Positions 1 through 4,220 of a stretch of 8,420 nucleotides of DNA are shown here, in pieces. Under the pieces are notes generated by a model. It saw only the letters and a list, made by a program, of their open reading frames with translations. It made no database searches and was not told the DNA's origin. Source of the DNA: Anaerolineae bacterium (lineage in GTDB: Bacteria > Chloroflexota > Anaerolineae > 4572-78 > J111); NCBI GenBank assembly GCA_020433835.1, contig JAGRBY010000308.1, forward strand, positions 1-8,420, written 5' to 3'. The stretch's first letter is position 1. Each line of letters starts with the position of its first letter. The position numbers were made by a program, and so were the translations under genes.

Positions 1-428
1 AACATCGTGCGTAAGTCGTCGATATCTTCCCAATGGGTGATGGCCGGTTGGTTATGAAGCAAACCGGCTTTGGCTAAAAGAAAGGCTCCGGTACACACGG
101 ATGCCGTGACTTCGGTTGTCTGGGCCACGGTGGCGATCCAGTCTATCACCGGCTTGCGCTCTAATTCGGCGGTGACAACGCCGCCGGGGATGATAAGCAT
201 ATCAAGCGGGGGATGATCGGTTAAAGCATAATGAGGCTGCACCAGTAAGTTGCCGCGAGCCGCCACAGTACGCTGTTCGTCGGCGATAGTGAACACCTTG
301 AAGGCCTCGACTGCCTGAGAATCTAACCGAGATTTTACCCTGGCGGCTGTCGAAAAGACCTCAAAGGGACCGGCAAAATCAAGAACTTCTACCTCGTCAA
401 ACAGATAGATGCCAACAGTAAGCGTCAT
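1..428 (-). CDS. DJ-1/PfpI family (GATase1-like) protein, N-terminal part only
   Basis: The reading frame starts at the ATG at 426-428 and stays open to the left edge, giving the first 142 residues; the C-terminus lies outside the window. The start is supported by AAAGGAG at 435-441. Visible family marks are the opening strand followed by 'DFAGPFEVF' (17-25), the 'DMLIIPGG' strand-turn (76-83), and the nucleophile elbow 'SVCTGAFLLAKAGLL' (110-124) with Cys112, then 'ITHWED' (130-135). This is the pattern of the DJ-1/PfpI subgroup that includes isonitrile hydratase-like proteins and the N-terminal domains of GlxA-type AraC regulators. Whether a C-terminal AraC DNA-binding domain follows cannot be seen, so enzyme versus regulator is undecided. 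It is the third gene of a leftward cluster, 19 nt after the DinB-type gene, so co-transcription is likely. Family call is confident; the reaction is not. Confidence 0.85.
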   Translation of the reverse strand, partial: MTLTVGIYLFDEVEVLDFAGPFEVFSTAARVKSRLDSQAVEAFKVFTIADEQRTVAARGNLLVQPHYALTDHPPLDMLIIPGGVVTAELERKPVIDWIATVAQTTEVTASVCTGAFLLAKAGLLHNQPAITHWEDIDDLRTM

Positions 429-447
429 CCCCAGCTCCTTTCATTTA

Positions 448-903
448 CTAAACCACTAAATTTCGCAATGACAGGATAAAGCCCAGATGCAGCCCTTCGT
501 GAAAATTATTAAAGGCGATAGCATCCTCTAGCGTTTCCAGATAAATGCCGGTGCTGGTGGTAAAAGAGTTGAAATTACCGAAACGGCCGGCTTGATAGTC
601 GTCTAAAAGTTTTTTCGGTAGTTCATGAAGAAGGGCTATGATTGAATCTAAATCCGGCTCTGCCTGCCATTCCGTCGGTGAAGTTCCGGTTTTGAACATG
701 GCGATCTGCTGCTGGCTGACGGCCATTTCAAGACCGCATAATCGATAATGAAGCAACTGCTGCACAACCACAATATGGCCCAGATTCCAGGCAATATTGT
801 TATCAAAGCCGGATGGGATAGACAGCATTTGCTGAGGCGAGAGGTCGCTCACAGCTTCCTCGATGAGGTGTCTTGTTTTAATAAGGCTATGGATTGAAAC
901 CAT
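448..903 (-). CDS. DinB-superfamily (DinB/YfiT-like) four-helix-bundle protein
   Basis: A complete 151-residue protein, normal for the DinB/YfiT superfamily of small metal-binding four-helix bundles, several of which act as thiol-dependent S-transferases or are damage- or stress-induced. The two diagnostic metal-binding helices are visible: 'NIAWNLGHIVVVQQLL' with His43, and 'AFNNFHEGLHLGFILSLRN' with His135 and His139, the usual one-plus-two histidine arrangement. The opening 'SLIKTRHLIEEAVSDLSPQQM' is the typical first helix. The ATG at 901-903 lies only 3 nt past the stop of the methyltransferase gene, and its ribosome binding region (AAAGGTAAAGG on the minus strand) is inside the end of that gene, which implies translational coupling. 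Substrate and thiol partner cannot be read from the sequence; many members have no known function. Confidence 0.87.
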   Translation of the reverse strand: MVSIHSLIKTRHLIEEAVSDLSPQQMLSIPSGFDNNIAWNLGHIVVVQQLLHYRLCGLEMAVSQQQIAMFKTGTSPTEWQAEPDLDSIIALLHELPKKLLDDYQAGRFGNFNSFTTSTGIYLETLEDAIAFNNFHEGLHLGFILSLRNLVV

Positions 904-906
904 CGT

Positions 907-1614
907 TTAACCTTTACCTTTCTTGATAGCTCGAATAATTAAAAACCATGGATGGGTATTAAAGCGTGCGGCTTGTTTTGGATCCGCTTGCCAATGATCT
1001 TGGGTTGGCTGCGGCTCCAGCAGACGCTCGATAACGAAGCCGGCGGCCTGCAAATCGTGGCTCATAAGCGTCAGTGGCCTCCGGTAAAATTGAACCTTGC
1101 CTACGTTGGCCCACTCGTCATCCAGCAAATCCACAGCAAAATAATCTTCTCTTTCGAAGATCTTCCAATCCATAAAAGGGTGGTGCGTAGAAAAAACCAG
1201 CTTGCCGGTGGGCTTTAGAACGCGATAAAACTCGCGCAGGGTCGGCTGCCAATCTTTGAGATAATGCATTACCAGTGAGGCAACGATTAAATCGAATGTG
1301 CCGTCGTCGGCAAAATCCAGCGGTTCGACCAGATTGGCTTGCAGTACCGTAGCGCGGTTACCTACACGTGCCTGGGTAAGCGCCACAAATTCGGCATTCA
1401 TATCAAAAGATGTCACGACTGCGCCTTGCTGGGTTAGATATTCGGCGTACCAGCCAGAACCGCAGCCCGCATCCAGTACCGCAGCCTTTGCTAACGGCGG
1501 TAGCAGCGAAAGCACGGCCGGCCGTTCATAGTAAGCATTCGCCGGTTGCCTATCAACAATTTGCGCGTATTTGCCGGCGATAGATTGATAACTGGCTCCG
1601 GTGTGTTGAGTCAT
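907..1614 (-). CDS. class I SAM-dependent methyltransferase
   Basis: A complete 235-residue cytoplasmic protein with the class I (Rossmann-fold) methyltransferase signature. Motif I is 'VLDAGCGSGWY' (46-56); the acidic residue closing strand 2 is Asp71 in 'VTSFDMN'; the motif IV region is 'FDLIVASLVMHYLKDW' (107-122); and 'LREFYRVLKPTGKLVFST' (126-143) is the standard post-IV segment of the Methyltransf_11/25 group. The variable C-terminal part (about 144-235) would shape the acceptor site and gives no clear clue to substrate; small-molecule methylation is more likely than nucleic acid methylation, since no target-recognition domain is present. The start at 1612-1614 is preceded by AAAGAGA and AAAGG. 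It leads a leftward cluster with the DinB-type and DJ-1-type genes, a combination that hints at stress or detoxification, though that is inference from families only. Confidence 0.86.
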   Translation of the reverse strand: MTQHTGASYQSIAGKYAQIVDRQPANAYYERPAVLSLLPPLAKAAVLDAGCGSGWYAEYLTQQGAVVTSFDMNAEFVALTQARVGNRATVLQANLVEPLDFADDGTFDLIVASLVMHYLKDWQPTLREFYRVLKPTGKLVFSTHHPFMDWKIFEREDYFAVDLLDDEWANVGKVQFYRRPLTLMSHDLQAAGFVIERLLEPQPTQDHWQADPKQAARFNTHPWFLIIRAIKKGKG

Positions 1615-1720
1615 TCTCTTTCTGCCTTTCAGCGTAAGCGATAGTGCTAAAAATATTTATTCCATGGGTGGTAATCCGAGTGGGACGAAAAGATGGGGAT
1701 GGATGTTGTGGGCTGACCCT

Positions 1721-1750
1721 ATTGTAATCGCATTGAACCTTGGTTGACAA
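1721..1750 (-). promoter_or_regulatory. predicted sigma-70-type promoter for the methyltransferase cluster
   Basis: Read on the minus strand there is TTGTCA (1745-1750), an 18-bp spacer, then TACAAT (1721-1726). Each hexamer differs from consensus at one position. A start near 1714 would leave a leader of about 100 nt before the methyltransferase ATG. No other pair as good was seen upstream of this gene. It is a sequence match only. Confidence 0.42.
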
Positions 1751-1798
1751 GTAACGATGGTTTTTTCAAAAAGATAGGCATACGTAGTTCAAAAGGGG

Positions 1799-1814
1799 AC
1801 AGTCACCTGACTGT
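1799..1814. repeat. 16-bp palindrome ACAGTCACCTGACTGT
   Basis: Two 7-bp arms, ACAGTCA and TGACTGT, flank a CC centre. The preceding GGGG gives the string GGGGACAGTCACC, which resembles (from memory) extragenic palindromes found near IS200/RAYT-type transposases. No transposase is present here, so it could be a remnant of such a repeat or an operator. Confidence 0.5.
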
Positions 1815-1880
1815 TGCGTAAGTTCTAACACATAAAGTACCTTCGGGTAAAAAAAGAAAGTACCTTTGCCTCTAGTAATT

Positions 1881-2134
1881 TACCCCGGCTTGCTTTATGC
1901 TAGCAAGGGTTGCGCTCTCTAAAACCAAGGTAGACCCCATAGCTACCAGGGTAGAGACGCTATCAAACGGGGGTAAAACCTATATACACCGGGGTAAGCA
2001 TTATAAATACCACGATAGAACCCCTATATACCAGGGTAGAGACGCTATCAAACGGGGGTAAAACCTATATACACCAGGGTAGACCTCATAAATACCAGGG
2101 TAGACCTCTTTTATACCTGGTTTAAATCAATTCC
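1881..2134 (+). repeat. phased array of twelve 21/22-bp units with a TACC-N2-GGTA dyad (iteron-like)
   Basis: Unit starts fall at 1881, 1902, 1923, 1944, 1966, 1987, 2008, 2029, 2051, 2072, 2093 and 2114, that is steps of 21, 21, 21, 22 repeated. Each unit begins with a version of TACCAGGGTA, whose ends TACC and GGTA are complementary, usually followed by GA and an A/T-rich tail such as CTATATA or ATAAA. The best units are those at 1944, 2029, 2072 and 2093; the first two and the last are degenerate. Four units make an 85-bp super-repeat, present almost three times. A step of 21.25 bp is close to two helical turns, so the sites face the same side of the DNA. Two looser TACC motifs (1838-1849 with a full TACC-N4-GGTA, and 1861) extend the series leftward. 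The array ends about 40 bp before a rightward gene. Iterons of a replication or partition system, or multiple operators, would look like this. It is not a CRISPR array, because the 'spacers' also repeat. Confidence 0.9.
1944..2075 (+). repeat. exact 47-bp direct repeat inside the array (85-bp period)
   Basis: Positions 1944-1990 and 2029-2075 are identical over 47 bp, covering two whole units and the start of a third. Identity stops sharply on the left and degrades on the right, while the unit register continues. This points to a fairly recent segmental duplication of a four-unit block, or homogenisation between blocks, superimposed on an older array. Confidence 0.92.
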
Positions 2135-2173
2135 ACCTTCCATTTCTTCTTCTTTCAGAAAGGACATCTCTCT

Positions 2174-2821
2174 ATGACCACCCGTAAGAATCAATCCATT
2201 GACAAACGGATGTTTGACGCCCAGCTTATGATTAACAACTCTCTAAGTGAACCGAATATTCTAACTGCGCTTAGTCAATTTGGCTATGATCATAACAAGC
2301 TACAGGAAGGGAAACAGTTATTTGAGGAGGTACAGGCTTTAGGCGATACTCAGTTGGTTGAATATGGCAGCCAGCGTGCCGCCACCGATGATCTGAAGCA
2401 GACCTGGACCACAGCCCGAAAGGCTTATATCCGAACCTTGAAAGTTGCCCGAATTGCGTTTGATGGTAATAAGGAGGCCGAAACGGCACTGCTAATGCGA
2501 GGAAGGCGCAAGCAAACGCTCGGCGGCTGGATGGAACAGGCCACTACTTTTTACACCAACCTATTAAACAGCGCCAATCTTACCCAACAAATGAGACGAT
2601 ATGGCTACAATACCGACAAACTCGCGGCGGAAGCCGATTTGATTTGGGCGGTCGTTAAGGCCCACGCTGCTCAACAACAAAGCAAAGGTATCGCCCGCCA
2701 GGCAACGAACCGTCGCAATGCCAAAATGACCGAGTTAGAAGCATGGCTGTCTGATTTCCGCGCCATCGTCCGCATTGCTCTGGAGGATTGCCCCACGCGC
2801 TTAAAGCAGTTGGGCCTGTAA
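2174..2821 (+). CDS. uncharacterised two-repeat alpha-helical protein
   Basis: A complete 215-residue, mostly polar and charged protein with no signal peptide or membrane segment, so probably cytoplasmic. It has two halves: residues 33-98 align without a gap to 140-205, sharing about 15 of 66 identities at matching landmarks: 'FGYDHNKL'/'YGYNTDKL', 'EYGSQRAAT'/'SKGIARQAT' and 'KVARIAFDG'/'AIVRIALED'. The linker carries a basic patch 'RGRRKQTLGGW' (109-119). I believe relatives exist as unnamed hypothetical proteins in several phyla (same 'VARIAL' and 'RIALED..LE.LG' marks), but I know no function and no recognised enzyme motif. The predicted composition is long helices, perhaps two equivalent helical bundles. 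The ATG is preceded by AAAGGA (2159-2164) at a 9-nt spacing. It is the only rightward gene here and starts about 40 bp after the phased array, which may control it or be bound by it. Confidence 0.8.
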   Translation: MTTRKNQSIDKRMFDAQLMINNSLSEPNILTALSQFGYDHNKLQEGKQLFEEVQALGDTQLVEYGSQRAATDDLKQTWTTARKAYIRTLKVARIAFDGNKEAETALLMRGRRKQTLGGWMEQATTFYTNLLNSANLTQQMRRYGYNTDKLAAEADLIWAVVKAHAAQQQSKGIARQATNRRNAKMTELEAWLSDFRAIVRIALEDCPTRLKQLGL

Positions 2822-2959
2822 ACAAGACATACATTCGTGGTTTGATGTCAGGGGCGCTAAAGGGGTAAATTCGATGCTGACTGAAGTCAAAACGTGGTAA
2901 CCATTCTTTCGGCTGTACCCTGCGTCACGATCTTCAACAAGTTTAGGAGAGCCTCAGAA

Positions 2960-3032
2960 GATTAGAGCCATATGCGGAGCCGTTAAAACAGTGGTGCTCC
3001 GCATATGGAGATGCTTCGAGATATGGCTAATC
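2960..3032. repeat. long interrupted inverted repeat between convergent genes
   Basis: CCATATGCGGAGC at 2968-2980 pairs perfectly with GCTCCGCATATGG at 2996-3008 across a 15-nt loop. The outer flanks also match: GATTAGAGCCATAT (2960-2973) against ATATGGCTAATC (3021-3032), interrupted on the right arm by a stretch of about a dozen bases. The element lies between the ends of the rightward 2174-2821 gene and the leftward 3059-3274 gene. It could block read-through from either side, but neither side has a T-run, so it is not a normal intrinsic terminator. A degraded mobile or extragenic palindrome is the alternative. Confidence 0.8.
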
Positions 3033-3058
3033 TTTAAGCCGTATATTAGACGAGGGAC

Positions 3059-3274
3059 TTATGTTCGATAAGCGACCGGATTTTCTTTGGCGTAGTTGTA
3101 TGATTGCATAGCCGCCAAAACATGGCAGACCCAACCTAAACAGCCACCCGTGCCCAACCAAAAGCCGGGAGTAATAATCAGCCAGAAGATAGCCCATAAA
3201 TAGCGTCCATTGTAGATTTGGCCCATACCGGGCAAAATAAAGCTTAAAATCGCTGCGGTTCCAGGGTTTCGCAT
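3059..3274 (-). CDS. small membrane protein with 'PGMGQIYNG' motif (TM2-like)
   Basis: A 71-residue protein starting at 3272-3274 behind a strong AAAGGAGAA (3281-3289). It opens with 'MRNPGTAAILSFILPGMGQIYNGRYLWAIF'-type sequence: a short hydrophobic stretch (7-17) ending in PGMGQIYNG (15-23), then hydrophobic segments at about 25-40 and 44-57, and a polar tail. The PG.GQ.YNG turn between hydrophobic stretches is typical of the TM2-like family of tiny inner-membrane proteins whose role is unknown; homologues are sometimes mislabelled as sugar transporter parts. A longer frame across the same bases (3027-3329) lacks this family pattern and I regard it as a shadow. It is the last gene of the leftward cluster after the two potassium genes, 75 nt after the free RCK gene, which suggests but does not prove a link to the channel. 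Confidence 0.72.
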   Translation of the reverse strand: MRNPGTAAILSFILPGMGQIYNGRYLWAIFWLIITPGFWLGTGGCLGWVCHVLAAMQSYNYAKENPVAYRT

Positions 3275-3349
3275 AATGTATTCTCCTTTCTTTTACATCC
3301 TTTACGTAAAACGGTCTTAGAAGTTTCACGATTGAGAGCGTGTAAGAGG

Positions 3350-4168
3350 TTATGCCTTGCCCGTTACCTCATCCAATTTGTCTTGCGTCCCAATTACCAT
3401 CAAAATGTCATTGCTTTCTATATGGGAATCGCCGCGCGGTGTAAATCGATAGCGGCGCTGTCGCTCAACAAATTCGTCATCTTCCTCATAAACATTATCC
3501 TCAGCATGCTCAAGTGATTTGATGGCTACAACCAATAAACCGGTATAGCGCCCAATATCTTTAATTGTCAGTTTATGGGCGTCTTCACCGTCAAGCCGGC
3601 TGGCCTTTATCAGTTCAACCAGTTCCGGCGTTTTTATATCATTGAGGGAAAGTTCGGTGAAACGGAGTGTTTTTGATTTATCAGAGACATGGGTCATTTG
3701 GTCGAGAAAGCGGACAACGCTGGGCCGAATCATCTCTGAAGCAGCGCGTAATCCGCCAATAGCATTGGTCGAGACAACTCTGTCGGCTCCGGCTTTTTCC
3801 ATTTTGCTCCGATTCAACCGTTCCTCATCGACCCGGCTTACAATACGGATTTTAGGATTGAGAGATCGGGCTGAAAGGATAATAAAAAGATTGTCTTTAT
3901 CATCACTCAACGAGGCAATCAACCCCTGCGCCCGTTTGACACCGGCCTGCTCTAAAATTTCATCTTCAGCGGCGTCGCCTTGCACGAAAAAGATAGTACC
4001 ATCTGCTCCTGACAATTTATCCCTGAGGTGGTTGATAACCTCGGCGCTGTATTCAACCACTACCACCGGAATACGCCGATAGTAGAACTCTTCAGCAATA
4101 TGGAAGCCGGTTCGGCCCGCGCCGCATAAAATATAATGCCCCTTTAACTCTTTAATAGCATCGGTCAT
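3350..4168 (-). CDS. free-standing RCK (TrkA-N plus TrkA-C) potassium-regulatory protein
   Basis: A complete 272-residue soluble protein. Residues about 10-135 form an RCK/TrkA-N Rossmann domain: 'HYILCGAGRTG' (11-21) holds the GxGxxG turn, Glu39 ends strand 2 ('VVVVEYS'), 'QGDAAEDEIL' (63-72) and 'IASLSDDKDNLF' (84-95) are standard. Residues about 165-262 form the TrkA-C domain, with 'YTGLLVVAIKS' and 'FTPRGDSHIESNDILMVIG'. It has no membrane segment. The whole length is clearly similar to residues 387-612 of the channel encoded just upstream, so the two are paralogues or one arose by duplication. Compared with that copy it has about 12 extra residues in TrkA-C, mostly acidic (around 221-235). 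Nucleotide binding (NAD(H), ATP/ADP or c-di-AMP) is expected of the family, the ligand here unknown. Its Shine-Dalgarno is weak (AAAGG about 11 nt before the ATG), perhaps keeping it at a fixed ratio to the channel. Likely role: extra subunits of the gating ring. Confidence 0.93.
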   Translation of the reverse strand: MTDAIKELKGHYILCGAGRTGFHIAEEFYYRRIPVVVVEYSAEVINHLRDKLSGADGTIFFVQGDAAEDEILEQAGVKRAQGLIASLSDDKDNLFIILSARSLNPKIRIVSRVDEERLNRSKMEKAGADRVVSTNAIGGLRAASEMIRPSVVRFLDQMTHVSDKSKTLRFTELSLNDIKTPELVELIKASRLDGEDAHKLTIKDIGRYTGLLVVAIKSLEHAEDNVYEEDDEFVERQRRYRFTPRGDSHIESNDILMVIGTQDKLDEVTGKA

Positions 4169-4195
4169 ATATCAAAGCGCCTTTGTAATAAGGTC

Positions 4196-4220
4196 AAGCA
4201 TTCCTGATGAGGAATTGCTT
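4196..4220. other. intercistronic hairpin between channel and RCK genes
   Basis: AAGCATTCCT (4196-4205) pairs with AGGAATTGCTT (4210-4220) around a GATG loop, ten base pairs with one bulged T. It begins directly after the channel stop codon (4221-4223) when read leftward and is not followed by a T-run, so it is not a normal terminator. A 3' stability element or partial attenuator that lowers the second gene's output is possible. Confidence 0.6.

Noticed and set aside
1553..1750. Leftward 65-codon frame covering the start of the methyltransferase gene
   Set aside because: It overlaps a well-supported gene and its leader in another frame, and has no ribosome binding site or family resemblance.
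1744..1774. Rightward promoter using TTGACA at 1744-1749
   Set aside because: No acceptable -10 occurs 16-18 bp downstream; the same bases serve better as a leftward -35.
1881..2134. CRISPR array
   Set aside because: The units are only 21-22 bp, the intervening segments themselves repeat, and there are no cas genes.
2968..3008. Intrinsic terminator for either convergent gene
   Set aside because: The stem is excellent but no T-run follows on either strand and the loop is 15 nt; recorded as an inverted repeat instead.
3027..3329. Leftward 100-codon frame over the small membrane protein
   Set aside because: It is longer but in a different frame; the shorter frame has the recognisable PGMGQIYNG pattern and a strong Shine-Dalgarno.
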